In this document: positions 26,288 to 34,607 of the stretch, piece after piece
Position numbering within the stretch: position 1 is the first letter of the stretch
Layout: each line of letters starts with the position of its first letter
Assembly (NCBI GenBank): GCA_024686035.1
Contig: JAIBDW010000011.1
Location: forward strand, 1 to 36,797
Length of the DNA: 36,797 bases
From: Oceanospirillaceae bacterium
GTDB taxonomy: Bacteria > Pseudomonadota > Gammaproteobacteria > Pseudomonadales > Balneatricaceae
Reading direction: 5' to 3'
Translations under genes and position numbers: made by a program
The notes under the pieces: generated by a model
What the model was told of the DNA's origin: nothing
Seen by the model: the letters and a program-made list of their open reading frames with translations, nothing else
Database searches by the model: none

Positions 26288-26881
26288 CTATTTAGCAATC
26301 GCTTGCAACACGAGTGCTTTCAGTTCATCCACAGGGATCGGCTTATGAAGTACTGGCACACTTTTAGGCAATTGATTTGCCGTCACTTCAGCTTCGCCTA
26401 ATGCGGTGACTACGATGGGTGTGAGGTGGTCATATTGAGGATCACTGTGTAAACGCTCAATGATGGCGTAGCCTTCAAGTTGCGGCATGTGTAGGTTAGT
26501 GATCACAACCGTGGGTTTAAATTCGCCAATTTTAACAAGCGCGTCAACGCCATTTGATGCGGTTTTTATTTGCAGGCTAGGGAACCAATTACTCACTAGC
26601 ATTTGATACAAGAGTAAGGTGTCTTGATCTTCATCTACAATCAGCACCACTTTCGAATTTTTTCTTTGTGTATTGTGTAAGGGTGTTTGCTTCTCGCGTT
26701 TTTCATCAAGTAACTGCTGCACTGACTCTACACTGATGCGTCGGTGACCCCCAGCTGTTTTCCAAGCTTGTAGCGCACCACGCTCCACCCAAAGCTGCAC
26801 AGAGCGAACTGACACGTTAAGTAATGTTGCCGCTTGGCGAGTAGTGAGCTCCGTCATGGTAGTGAGGTCTATACGTTTCAT
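26288..26881 (-). CDS. Excisionase/MerR-type HTH fused to an atypical receiver domain
   Basis: The protein has 197 residues. Residues 10-60 form a BldC/excisionase-type winged helix-turn-helix (TTRQAATLLNVSVRSVQLWVERG, then the wing AWKTAGGHRRIS). Residues 77-197 form a CheY-like receiver. The acidic pair (D83, E84/D85), the switch Thr (T159) and the Lys (K180 in LHKP) are present. The phospho-acceptor position, expected as Asp in 'D-x-x-MP', is Asn: VVITNLHMP, N129, codon AAC at 26497-26495. Ordinary Asp-based phosphorylation is therefore unlikely unless the Asn is deamidated. The HTH-before-receiver order is the reverse of standard response regulators. No histidine kinase is nearby and it appears to be a single-gene unit. 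DNA-binding function likely; input signal unknown. Confidence 0.85.
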   Translation of the reverse strand: MKRIDLTTMTELTTRQAATLLNVSVRSVQLWVERGALQAWKTAGGHRRISVESVQQLLDEKREKQTPLHNTQRKNSKVVLIVDEDQDTLLLYQMLVSNWFPSLQIKTASNGVDALVKIGEFKPTVVITNLHMPQLEGYAIIERLHSDPQYDHLTPIVVTALGEAEVTANQLPKSVPVLHKPIPVDELKALVLQAIAK

Positions 26882-26918
26882 TTTCAGCGTTCACCCAAGT
26901 TTGTAGTATATTTATAGC

Positions 26919-26963
26919 ATAAAGTAGATATATCAAATTTACCATTTACTAATGTATAAAGTA
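26919..26963. repeat. AT-rich direct repeats upstream of the HTH-receiver gene
   Basis: ATAAAGTA occurs at 26919-26926 and again at 26956-26963 in a very AT-rich spacer between pyrC' and the divergently placed HTH-receiver gene start. TTTATAGCATAAA at 26911-26923 is also a short dyad. These could be promoter elements or an autoregulatory site; AT-rich sequence makes chance repeats common. Confidence 0.25.
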
Positions 26964-26991
26964 TATAAGTAATACGCGTTATTTGAAAAAA

Positions 26992-28272
26992 TTATAAAGC
27001 GTAACTAATCAAACCTTGCTTGATGGTCAGTTTCACTCGTGCTTTAAGCGTTTGGCTAGCTAGTGCCTGATTGGTGCCCTGGCTTATCTTTGTCACTTCA
27101 TTAAGTATCCAGTGATGGTTTGGGTCGATCAAGGTCAGATTGGCGCTGTTGCCAACGGCTAAGCTTGAAGCTTTATGTTTGGCAATGCTTGCGCTGTTAG
27201 TACTGAGTGCTTGGATAGCATGCATCCAGGTAAGCTCCCCTGCATCGACTAAGATTTGCATAAGGGGCACGAGCATGTCATACACAGCCATGCCTGAAGC
27301 AGTGGCGGCAAAAGGTGCGCACTTAGCCGCAGATTCATGAGGTTGGTGGGCAGAGCAAATAGCATCTATGGTGCCATCTTTAATACCAGCAACTAATGCT
27401 TTACGATCTAGCTCTTCACGTAAGGGTGGCTGCACGTGGTACTGGCTGCAGTAGCCCTCTATCTTCGCGTCAGTGAAGCAAAGGTGAGCAATGCCTGCAT
27501 CGGCAGTCACTTTTATACCTTGTGCTTTTGCCTGGCGAATGAGCGCCACGCCCTTTGCGCTAGACAGTTGGTTAAAATGGCCCTCTACCCCCGTATGCTG
27601 CATAAGCTCTAAATGGCGACTAATAGAAAGGGTTTCAGCGATGACCGGAATGCCGTCTAAACCCATCCGTGTCGCGGTTGGGCCAGCGTGCATATGCCCG
27701 CTACCCAGTTTCTCATCTTGAGCTTGCACTAATACTTTTAAGCCAAAGGTGGCGGCGTACTCATAACAACGAAGCAGCACCGTATTGTCTGATATATCGT
27801 AGCCTGCGTTGCTAAAGCCCATACAACCAGCACCAGATAATGACTCCATATTACTTAACGCAGCGCCTTTTAAACCTTTGGTGAGGGCTGCCACAGGGAG
27901 TATGTCACAAAATCCTGCGCCCTCAACTTTACTTTTGATCAGGCTAATGACTGAGCTTGAATCACTGCATGGCTGGGTGTCTGGGCTAGGGCATAAATGA
28001 GTAAAACCAGCGCTGGCAGCGGCATGAGTTTCACTGGCTATGGTGCCTTTTTGAATTTGATTTAAATCTCTTAGGCAGGTATTTAGGTCTACAAAACTAG
28101 GGCTTAAAATCATCCCCTTAGCATCAACCTGAATATCAACTTGGGTGTCGATGGAGGTATTGCTAAGATCGCCGATGGTGTCTATAACCCCGTCTTTTAT
28201 GAGTACATCTGCCACACGGTCAAGGGCTTGGTTAGGATCTAAAAGGCGTGCGCCACGAATCATTATCTTCAT
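26992..28272 (-). CDS. pyrX: Non-catalytic dihydroorotase-like protein PyrC' (PyrX)
   Basis: This 426-residue amidohydrolase-fold protein is related to type-I dihydroorotase but has lost the active site. The metal-binding HxH of DLHxHLREP reads DLNTCLRDL (N64, C66), a later metal His is Gln (HFNQLSS), and the catalytic Asp of 'DHAPH' is Ala (SAHQPH, A308). In Pseudomonas the equivalent PyrC' is not a dihydroorotase but is needed to assemble the active aspartate transcarbamoylase dodecamer with PyrB. The gene overlaps the pyrB stop by four bases (ATGA), matching that partnership. A functional pyrC should exist elsewhere. It is the last gene of the metK-to-pyr run. Confidence 0.92.
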   Translation of the reverse strand: MKIMIRGARLLDPNQALDRVADVLIKDGVIDTIGDLSNTSIDTQVDIQVDAKGMILSPSFVDLNTCLRDLNQIQKGTIASETHAAASAGFTHLCPSPDTQPCSDSSSVISLIKSKVEGAGFCDILPVAALTKGLKGAALSNMESLSGAGCMGFSNAGYDISDNTVLLRCYEYAATFGLKVLVQAQDEKLGSGHMHAGPTATRMGLDGIPVIAETLSISRHLELMQHTGVEGHFNQLSSAKGVALIRQAKAQGIKVTADAGIAHLCFTDAKIEGYCSQYHVQPPLREELDRKALVAGIKDGTIDAICSAHQPHESAAKCAPFAATASGMAVYDMLVPLMQILVDAGELTWMHAIQALSTNSASIAKHKASSLAVGNSANLTLIDPNHHWILNEVTKISQGTNQALASQTLKARVKLTIKQGLISYAL

Positions 28273-29288
28273 GCTTTTTTCTCCCCACTCAAGCTAGACG
28301 TTTGATTAGCTTGGGCTTGACGCTGTTGCATTTGGCCACTCATCGCCATTGACATCACCGCCATGCGTAACGCAATGCCATACCCAACTTGATTTAGGAT
28401 CATCGACTGTGGGCCATCAGCGACCGCCGATTCAATTTCAATGCCGCGATTTATAGGCCCAGGGTGCATGACGATGGCATCAGGTTTAGCTTGCGCCAGA
28501 CGCGCCGTTGTCAGTCCATATAAACGAAAATACTCGCCGGCAGAGGGCAAAAAAGCGCTCGCCATACGTTCTGTCTGTAACCGCAGCATGATGATTACGT
28601 CAGTGCCAGATATGCCGCTGTCCATGTTGTTATGGGTTGAGACTCCCATATTCTCAATGCCTTGCGGCATAAGTGTGTTGGGCCCCACTAGACGTATATC
28701 CTTGCAGCCTAATATTTTTAGCGCGTGGATCTGGTCTCGAGCCACTCTGGAGTGAGAGATATCACCCACTATGGCGACTGATAGTGGTTCAAAGTGGCCT
28801 TTATGGCGGCGAATGGTCAGCATGTCCAGCATCGCTTGAGTAGGGTGTGCGTGGCGGCCATCTCCGGCATTGATAATGGCTACATTGGGAGTGACTTGTT
28901 CGGCAATAAAGTGTGCTGCACCTGAGTCGCTATGACGCACCACAAACATATCACTGTGCATGGCGCGTAAATTTTGTAAGGTATCTAGCAAGCTTTCACC
29001 CTTGCTGGTGGCGGAGGTTTTAATATCTAAGGTCAATACATCGGCAGATAGTCGTTTGGCTGCAAGTTCAAAGGTGCTGCGAGTGCGAGTAGAGTTCTCA
29101 AAAAATAAGTTCACTACGGTTCGGCCACGCAGCAAAGGCACTTTTTTGATCTCTTGATTACCGACCACTACAAATGAATCAGCGGTATCTAAAATACGCT
29201 CTAGCATTAGGCGATCTAGCCCTTCTGGGGTTAAAAAGTGGCGTAATTCACCGTCCTTAGTGAGCTGTAAATTAGATGAACTACTCAT
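28269..29288 (-). CDS. pyrB: Aspartate carbamoyltransferase catalytic subunit
   Basis: This 339-residue enzyme makes carbamoyl aspartate, the first committed step of pyrimidine synthesis. Carbamoyl phosphate binding is shown by [15 protein letters not shown], the active-site loop by [11 protein letters not shown] (here TSATSKGES), then [11 protein letters not shown], the aspartate loop MLRLQTERM and [13 protein letters not shown] roughly 20-residue N-terminal extension before [10 protein letters not shown] is typical of Pseudomonas class A ATCase, where it carries allosteric nucleotide sites. No pyrI regulatory gene is seen. The start is ATG 29288 (MSSSS) within the end of pyrR, or ATG 29297; both overlap pyrR. 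Confidence 0.95.
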   Translation of the reverse strand: MSSSSNLQLTKDGELRHFLTPEGLDRLMLERILDTADSFVVVGNQEIKKVPLLRGRTVVNLFFENSTRTRSTFELAAKRLSADVLTLDIKTSATSKGESLLDTLQNLRAMHSDMFVVRHSDSGAAHFIAEQVTPNVAIINAGDGRHAHPTQAMLDMLTIRRHKGHFEPLSVAIVGDISHSRVARDQIHALKILGCKDIRLVGPNTLMPQGIENMGVSTHNNMDSGISGTDVIIMLRLQTERMASAFLPSAGEYFRLYGLTTARLAQAKPDAIVMHPGPINRGIEIESAVADGPQSMILNQVGYGIALRMAVMSMAMSGQMQQRQAQANQTSSLSGEKKA

Positions 29289-29817
29289 GATTAGCATGCT
29301 CTATAATGGATAATTGAAGTACTTCAGGTCCTTGAAGTTGTAAATACTGCCCTGGTGCTAAGTCTAATGTAAGTGCACACGCATCGGCTTGGATAGGGAG
29401 CTCCCTTTGGTTAACACTGCAAAGGGTGATTAGCTTTATGCTTGCAGGCCTGCCAAAATCAAACAACTCATTCATCGCTGCACGCACAGTGCGGCCGCTC
29501 ATTAAAACATCATCCACCAGCAGTAAATGCCGGTCATTAATGTTGAAGGGTAACGATGAAGGGCGAACGATAGGGTGTAATCCATTTTTAGAAAAATCAT
29601 CTCTATAAAAAGTGATGTCTAGTTCGCCAAAGGGGACTTGGAGGTGGCTTGCAACAACCTTAGCTAGCCAAGCGCCACCGGTGTGAACACCTATAACAAG
29701 AGGCTGTTCGATGTTTTGGGACGTCAGTAATTGGTCTACTTGATCTAATAAATTGGTAACAAGGGCGGGAGTATCTGCCAATTCTGGGTATTGTGGGGTG
29801 CGTGTAGCTCCCATCAT
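29281..29817 (-). CDS. pyrR: PyrR: pyrimidine regulatory protein/uracil phosphoribosyltransferase
   Basis: This 178-residue type-I phosphoribosyltransferase has the PRPP loop [18 protein letters not shown] (about residues 98-115), the FYRDD element ([11 protein letters not shown]) and [10 protein letters not shown]. PyrR proteins can bind pyr mRNA in Gram-positives, and many also convert uracil to UMP; in pseudomonads the regulatory role is less clear. GAGGAACC precedes two consecutive ATG codons (29817 and 29814); the second has better spacing. It overlaps pyrB by 8 or 17 nt and lies 56 nt after ruvX, the largest gap in this operon, but I see no attenuator there. Confidence 0.93.
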   Translation of the reverse strand: MMGATRTPQYPELADTPALVTNLLDQVDQLLTSQNIEQPLVIGVHTGGAWLAKVVASHLQVPFGELDITFYRDDFSKNGLHPIVRPSSLPFNINDRHLLLVDDVLMSGRTVRAAMNELFDFGRPASIKLITLCSVNQRELPIQADACALTLDLAPGQYLQLQGPEVLQLSIIEHANHE

Positions 29818-29873
29818 GGTTCCTCTTTGTCAGTGTGTGCACGCTTATCTTAGTGCTTATTGAAATTAGCGAT

Positions 29874-30320
29874 TTAAAAAGGCACAGTCGATAAGCGGTG
29901 TTGAGTTTCATTAAACCAGCTTTGGAGTATCAATGCAGCCGCAATGCCGTCAACTCCGTGTTTTTTCCAATCTGTGCCACCGCCGCTTTGAAGATGCTCT
30001 TGTTTTGCAGCTTGGGTGGAAAGTCGTTCATCCACTAGATAACAAGGGCAGTCAAAGCGGGCACTAATTCGGTTTGCAAACTTGCGTGCTCTTATGGCCA
30101 TCTCACTAGTAGTGCCGTCCATATTATACGGAATTCCTACTACAAATGCTTGTGCATGCCATTCGGTGACTAAGGCATCAAGTATTTGCCAATTAGGAAT
30201 ACCATCTTTAGCGTTTATCGGCGCTAGGACAATGGGCTGGGTATGCGGGTTACTTGCAAAAGCAGCCCCAATACGTTTGGAACCAAAGTCAAAGCCTAAC
30301 AAATTTAGGGGTTTATCCAT
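29874..30320 (-). CDS. ruvX: RuvX/YqgF-type Holliday junction resolvase-like protein
   Basis: The protein has 148 residues in an RNase H-like fold. The first catalytic Asp is in LLGFDFGSKRIGAAF, the middle acidic motif in YLVDERLSTQAA and the last Asp in HGVDGIAAALIL. YqgF is essential in E. coli and acts in 16S rRNA 5'-end processing; resolvase activity is reported for some homologues. I take ATG 30320 rather than TTG 30326; it lies inside the algH/yqgE 3' end with an 8-nt overlap. Confidence 0.94.
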   Translation of the reverse strand: MDKPLNLLGFDFGSKRIGAAFASNPHTQPIVLAPINAKDGIPNWQILDALVTEWHAQAFVVGIPYNMDGTTSEMAIRARKFANRISARFDCPCYLVDERLSTQAAKQEHLQSGGGTDWKKHGVDGIAAALILQSWFNETQHRLSTVPF

Positions 30321-30891
30321 GGCCAATTTTTGTCGAAATTAGGTTGATGTCGATACCAAGTGAATCGGTCGCAGCTTGGAAGCGATCTTCTGGCGCCATA
30401 TTAAATACGATGTCGGCATCAAAAGGGCAACATAACCAAGCGTTGTCGGCCAACTCCGCTTCTAATTGGCCAGGCCCCCAGCCAGCGTACCCTAAGGCTA
30501 TCAAACTATGCTCTGGTCCAGCAGAATGGGCAATGTCATCAATGACATCAGAGGAGGTGGTCAGGCATAAGTCCTCAGATACACGAATGCTAGAGGTCCA
30601 TTCTTTGTTACTTAAAGGGGTATGCAACACAAAGCCATGCTCTGGCTGCACAGGGCCACCAGCAAATATGATTTTATCTGCGTCAGTTACATTGCGATCT
30701 GAGATATTAAGCTGTGGCAATATGTCAATAAATTCAATGTTATTGGCCCTATTTATCACTAATCCCATAGCGCCTTGTTCATTGTGCTCACAAATGTAGA
30801 CCAAACTACGAACAAAATTCTCATCTTCCATTTGTGGCATTGAAATGAGCATAAAATTATGTAGGTTGTTTTCGTTTGGTTTTTCAGTCAC
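30313..30891 (-). CDS. algH: UPF0301 protein AlgH/YqgE
   Basis: This 192-residue cytosolic protein is of the UPF0301 family, with HNFMLISMPQMEDENFVRSLVYICEHN at the start, GAMGLVINRA, FAGGPVQPEHGFVLH and ALGYAGWGPGQLEAEL. The molecular function is unknown; in Pseudomonas it was named for an effect on alginate production. It starts with GTG at 30891, which overlaps the gshB stop (TAGTG), and is followed by ruvX, its near-universal partner. The pilGHIJ chemotaxis-like genes that separate gshB from this gene in Pseudomonas are absent. Confidence 0.94.
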   Translation of the reverse strand: MTEKPNENNLHNFMLISMPQMEDENFVRSLVYICEHNEQGAMGLVINRANNIEFIDILPQLNISDRNVTDADKIIFAGGPVQPEHGFVLHTPLSNKEWTSSIRVSEDLCLTTSSDVIDDIAHSAGPEHSLIALGYAGWGPGQLEAELADNAWLCCPFDADIVFNMAPEDRFQAATDSLGIDINLISTKIGHG

Positions 30892-31850
30892 TAAACACTC
30901 CTTGTGGCCAATACTTGGCTGATGTGCTGCATGAGCACACCCGCAATATTAGAGCCTGTTTGTTCATCAATTTCACGAATACATGTGGGGCTTGTGACGT
31001 TAATTTCTGTGAGGCTGTCACCAATGACATCAAGGCCTGCAAAGTGTATTTCTTTAGCTCTAAGAACAGGGCCGATCTTTTCACAGATCCAGCGGTCACG
31101 ATCTGTAAGTGGCCTAGCTACACCCAAACCACCTGCGGCTAAGTTACCTCGTGTTTCACCAGAAGAGGGTATGCGGGCTAAAACGTGGTCCACTGGATAC
31201 CCATTGATCATTAAAATACGCTTGTCACCATCTTTAATTTCTGGCAAATAACGCTGTGCCATAATTTGTTGTTGGCCAAATTCAGTGAGAGTTTCAATAA
31301 TCACATTAAGATTGGGCTCGTCTTTACGCGCGCGGAAAATAGACGCACCACCCATGCCGTCAAGGGGTTTGAAAATGACATCTTCATGCAGGGTATGAAA
31401 GGCTTTAAGGACACCTGCATCACTTGCGACTAAAACCTGCGGACAGCATTCAGGAAATTGTGTGGCAAATAGTTTTTCGTTACAGTCTCGCAAGCTTTGA
31501 GGCTTATTGATAATCAACGCCCCAGCTTCTTCCGCCTGGCTAAGTAGGTAGGTAGTGTGTAAAAAATTAGTGTCAAAAGGCGGATCTTTGCGCATTAATA
31601 TGACATCAAGATCACCCAAAGCCTGGGGTTGTTGCACGCCTAAATCATAAAAGTGAGTTGGATCGCGCATGACTTTTAATTCACACATAAGTCCCATCGC
31701 TTCACCTTGCTGCGCATAGAGGTGTTGGGGTTCCATATAAAATAAGTCCCAGCCCAAATCTTGCGCAGCCCACAACATGGCTAGAGAACTGTCTTTTTTA
31801 TAGTTAATGTTGTGGATCGGATCCATCACAATGCCAAGGCGTATGGTCAT
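30891..31850 (-). CDS. gshB: Glutathione synthetase
   Basis: This 319-residue ATP-grasp enzyme joins glycine to gamma-glutamylcysteine. MTIRLGIVMDPIHNINYKKDSS is the family N-terminus; MRKDPPFDTNFLHTTYLL, VIFKPLDGMGGASIF (ATP-grasp loop), PSSGETRGNLAAGG and DVIGDSLTEINVTSPTCIREI follow. It lies 26 nt after rsmE and its stop overlaps the algH start. The ribosome site is weak (GAGA). Confidence 0.95.
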   Translation of the reverse strand: MTIRLGIVMDPIHNINYKKDSSLAMLWAAQDLGWDLFYMEPQHLYAQQGEAMGLMCELKVMRDPTHFYDLGVQQPQALGDLDVILMRKDPPFDTNFLHTTYLLSQAEEAGALIINKPQSLRDCNEKLFATQFPECCPQVLVASDAGVLKAFHTLHEDVIFKPLDGMGGASIFRARKDEPNLNVIIETLTEFGQQQIMAQRYLPEIKDGDKRILMINGYPVDHVLARIPSSGETRGNLAAGGLGVARPLTDRDRWICEKIGPVLRAKEIHFAGLDVIGDSLTEINVTSPTCIREIDEQTGSNIAGVLMQHISQVLATRSV

Positions 31851-31876
31851 GGGTTCTATGTCTCAATGAATAGGAG

Positions 31877-32602
31877 TTAAAGATCGCCCCAAATATATTG
31901 CAGTAATGTTAAAGCTGCTAGGGGTGCTGTTTCTGTGCGCAGTATGCGCGGGCCCAAATTTAACCCAGTATAGCCTTGTGCTTGAGCTTGCTCAACTTCT
32001 TGATCAGTGAATCCGCCCTCTGGCCCTATGAGCAAGGCGCAGCTTACAGGCGTCTGTTGTGATGCTAAAGGTTGAGTTTGGTGTGGGTGCAATACAAGCT
32101 TGCTTTGGGCGTGAGTGCGTTCAAGCCAGTCATTTAATAATGCGGGAGGGTAGATATGAGGAATATCTATTCGGCCACTTTGTTCGCAGGCACTAATAGC
32201 AATTTGTTGCCAATGGGCGAGGCGTTTTGCTTGGCGCGTAGCATCTAGCTTGACTTCACAGCGACGACTAAAAAGAGGGGTGATTTCGTTTACCCCAAGT
32301 TCAGTGGCTTTTTGAATAGCGTAATCCATGCGTTCGCCACGAGACATCACTTGGCCTAAGTGAGTGTGTAATGAAGAGGCGGGAGGACCAGGCAAGCAAG
32401 CGTTTACAAACACCTTGACGTGCTTTTTATTCACACTTTCGATGTGAGCACTTACTTGCTCTGCAAGATCGTTAAAAATAATGACTTCTTGCTGGGCCTG
32501 CATGCGCAGAACCTTGCCTATATAATGACTAGCAGCTGCTTCAAGCGTTATGGTTTGCTCTAATGGCAGTGGCTGCGGTGTATATAGGCGAGGAATACGC
32601 AA
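31877..32602 (-). CDS. rsmE: 16S rRNA m3U1498 methyltransferase RsmE
   Basis: This 241-residue SPOUT methyltransferase has an N-terminal PUA-like domain (MRIPRLYTPQPL; HYIGKVLRMQ) and the C-terminal SAM knot with LLIGPEGGFTDQEVEQA and NLGPRILRTETAPLAAL. It methylates U1498 in 16S rRNA with S-adenosylmethionine, made by the gene just upstream. It appears to start with TTG at 32602, three bases after metK, because the conserved MRIPRL begins there and no ATG is available. Translation probably depends on coupling with metK. Confidence 0.94.
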   Translation of the reverse strand: MRIPRLYTPQPLPLEQTITLEAAASHYIGKVLRMQAQQEVIIFNDLAEQVSAHIESVNKKHVKVFVNACLPGPPASSLHTHLGQVMSRGERMDYAIQKATELGVNEITPLFSRRCEVKLDATRQAKRLAHWQQIAISACEQSGRIDIPHIYPPALLNDWLERTHAQSKLVLHPHQTQPLASQQTPVSCALLIGPEGGFTDQEVEQAQAQGYTGLNLGPRILRTETAPLAALTLLQYIWGDL

Positions 32603-32605
32603 GGC

Positions 32606-33775
32606 TTATAAACCAGCAGCTTGGCGTAAAACGTCAGCTTTGTCTGTGTATTCCCAAGTGAAGTTTGGGTTTTCACGGCCAAAGTGGCCATAGGCAGCAG
32701 TCGCTCGATAAATAGGGCGCTTTAGATTTAACATATCCACTAAACCTCCTGCATTGAGGTTGAAGTGTTTGCGTACTAAGGCTTCAATAGCTGTGTCGCT
32801 TATTTTGCCGCTGCCAAACGTATTAAGACTAATAGAAGTAGGCTCAGATACCCCAATAGCGTATGAAATTTGTATTTCGCAACGATCAGCTAATCCAGCA
32901 GCAACAATATTTTTAGCCACATATCGGCCAGCATAGGCCGCGCTGCGATCAACTTTAGAGGGGTCTTTGCCAGAGAAGGCACCGCCACCATGGCGAGCCA
33001 TACCACCATAGGTGTCTACAATAATCTTACGCCCAGTTAAGCCACAATCACCGACAGGGCCACCAATCACAAAGTTACCTGTTGGGTTGATATGATATTT
33101 GGTTTCTTTTGTGAGCCAGTGTGCAGGTATTACAGGGCGAATGATATGTTCCATAACGCCTGCCCGAAGACTTTCTAAATCAATATCAGAGCTGTGTTGG
33201 GTCGATAATACGACCGCGTCTATGGATAAAGGCTTGCCATCAGCACCGTAACGGAATGTAAGTTGGCTTTTAGCATCTGGGCGCAGCCAAGACAAGGTGC
33301 CATTTTTGCGCACTTTAGCCTGTTGTTGCATTAACCGATGAGCATAATGAATTGGTGCAGGCATGAGGCTTTCGGTCTCATTGCTGGCATAGCCAAACAT
33401 TAGGCCTTGATCGCCAGCGCCTTGCTCTTTGTTATCTTCAGCATTTTGGTCTACACCCATAGCAATATCTGAAGACTGTTTGCCAATGGCATTTAAGATA
33501 GCGCAAGAGGCGCCGTCAAAGCCCATTTCAGAAGAAGTGTAACCGATGTCTGTAATCACTTCTCTCACTAGGTCTTCTATATCGACCCAAGATTTGGTGC
33601 GCACTTCACCTGCCACCAAAACCAAACCAGTTTTAATGAGGGTTTCTACTGCAACGCGGGATTCGGGGTCTTTGTCCAGCATGGCATCTAGGATGGCATC
33701 GGAAATCTGGTCGGCGATTTTATCAGGATGCCCTTCGGACACTGACTCGGAGGTAAATAGAGTGTATTGGTTCAT
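32606..33775 (-). CDS. metK: S-adenosylmethionine synthetase
   Basis: This 389-residue enzyme makes S-adenosylmethionine from methionine and ATP. Motifs are [52 protein letters not shown] and [20 protein letters not shown]. The start is set at 33775 (MNQYTLF) rather than 33781 because GAGG lies 7 nt before it, while it would be only one base from the upstream ATG. It is the first gene of the minus-strand run to pyrX, behind a leader of about 135 nt. No SAM riboswitch is recognised. Confidence 0.96.
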   Translation of the reverse strand: MNQYTLFTSESVSEGHPDKIADQISDAILDAMLDKDPESRVAVETLIKTGLVLVAGEVRTKSWVDIEDLVREVITDIGYTSSEMGFDGASCAILNAIGKQSSDIAMGVDQNAEDNKEQGAGDQGLMFGYASNETESLMPAPIHYAHRLMQQQAKVRKNGTLSWLRPDAKSQLTFRYGADGKPLSIDAVVLSTQHSSDIDLESLRAGVMEHIIRPVIPAHWLTKETKYHINPTGNFVIGGPVGDCGLTGRKIIVDTYGGMARHGGGAFSGKDPSKVDRSAAYAGRYVAKNIVAAGLADRCEIQISYAIGVSEPTSISLNTFGSGKISDTAIEALVRKHFNLNAGGLVDMLNLKRPIYRATAAYGHFGRENPNFTWEYTDKADVLRQAAGL

Positions 33776-33842
33776 AACCATGCCTCGTAATTGAATACTA
33801 ATCGACGCTTTACTGACATCGTTAGCAGTGACTTAATTACCA

Positions 33843-33862
33843 GCCTAGAACATTGTTCTGGC
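33843..33862 (-). repeat. Hairpin in the metK 5' leader
   Basis: AGAACATTGTTCT (33847-33859) is a 13-bp perfect dyad, and flanking GCC/GGC extends it to a nine-pair stem with one bulged base. It lies about 70 nt before the metK start in the predicted untranslated leader; it could be an operator or RNA element. Confidence 0.35.
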
Positions 33863-33916
33863 GAGTGCCTAAAGTTTTGCGGAAAAACTCAAACATGAGG
33901 TAGCAAAACGAGCCGT

Positions 33917-33922
33917 ATTATA
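33917..33922 (-). promoter_or_regulatory. Likely -10 element of the metK promoter
   Basis: TATAAT on the minus strand (plus ATTATA). The -35 at 16-18 nt is weak. If used, the metK transcript has an untranslated leader of about 135 nt. Confidence 0.4.
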
Positions 33923-34067
33923 GGCTATGAGAAGATATATTGCACAGCTAATTGCAGTCAAGATTGTGTAAAAATGCATCTGGTGTCGTGGTGTTTTTAG
34001 ACCAGCACAGACGCTCTTTTAGTGAGTCGTGTAATTTAGAAATCCACATCAATGCTTCCCAGAGTGT

Positions 34068-34073
34068 TATAAT
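34068..34073 (+). promoter_or_regulatory. Likely -10 element for the small membrane ORF
   Basis: TATAAT within GTTATAATAAA, 32 nt before the ATG at 34106. A -35-like TCCACA sits at 19-nt spacing, which is longer than ideal. Confidence 0.4.
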
Positions 34074-34105
34074 AAATGGTTGCCATTATTTATGAGGAAA
34101 TATAC

Positions 34106-34375
34106 ATGAAAGACAAAGGGTACGCTGCGTGGGCTGTATCAAGAGCAAAGGGTAGAAATAAATACATATTTTTTAATGGTGTTCTTTTATACGGCATTCC
34201 CATGTTTATTTTTTCTGCCTTCGTTATTAATAAACCACTTGAAGGTGGGTACAACGTGATTAGTATGGCCCAAAGTTTAGGTATTTGGAGTTTTGCTGGA
34301 ATGGTGATTGGGATAAACACCTGGTTCAATAATGAGCGCCAATATCGCAAAGCCACAAAAACTCACGAGAAAACT
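34106..34375 (+). CDS. Small hypothetical membrane protein, two predicted helices
   Basis: I do not recognise this protein. From ATG 34106 (GAGGAA lies 7 nt upstream) it gives about 90 residues. A basic N-terminus (MKDKGYAAWAVSRAKGRNKY) leads into a hydrophobic segment FFNGVLLYGIPMFIFSAFVI, a short loop with NKPLEGGYN, a second segment SLGIWSFAGMVIGINTWF and a basic, polar tail. Two transmembrane helices with both ends inside the cell are predicted. The track's start at 34076 would add ten residues before the ribosome site and is unlikely. It stands alone between metK and tkt, with its own -10. The good ribosome site and membrane pattern argue that it is real. Confidence 0.7.
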
Positions 34376-34554
34376 TAAGCGTGTGGGTTAGGATGCACGA
34401 CCATCTATAAACCTAAATTGACGATTTTGGTGATCTAAATCTAACTTTCTGAAATAAAATCATTCAGATTGCTCCTTAGCAAGTACTAATTGCGCTAAAT
34501 AAGAATTAATCCTTTAAGAATGCCATATCTTGATTGTGTCTGAGGCTTGAGTAG

Positions 34555-34591
34555 GGGAAAATACACGTTTACAAATTTGTGTATTTAACCC
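34555..34591 (+). promoter_or_regulatory. Hairpin with nested palindrome in the tkt leader
   Basis: AAATACAC (34559-34566) pairs with GTGTATTT (34579-34586), and outer GGG/CCC (34555-34557, 34589-34591) extends it across a small internal loop. Within the loop and right arm is ACAAATTTGT (34571-34580), a perfect 10-bp palindrome. The structure ends 16 nt before the tkt ATG, just before the AAGGA ribosome site. It could be an operator or an mRNA element affecting translation. Confidence 0.4.
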
Positions 34592-34607
34592 TCTGAAGGA
34601 ACCATTC

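Larger units (their letters stand above)
33776..34105. other. Divergent intergenic region between metK and the small membrane ORF
   Basis: About 330 nt without a gene. It holds a perfect -10 for metK on the minus strand (33917-33922), a bulged hairpin in the metK leader (33843-33862), a -10 for the rightward small ORF (34068-34073) and that gene's ribosome site. No RNA gene, MetJ box or riboswitch was recognised in the remainder. Confidence 0.5.

Noticed and set aside
30254-30799. 181-residue plus-strand ORF opposite ruvX/algH
   Set aside because: Antisense to two well-conserved genes and lacks any domain signature.
33782-33920. SAM riboswitch or MetJ box before metK
   Set aside because: No AGACGTCT-like repeats and no recognisable SAM-I or SAM-II architecture on the minus strand.
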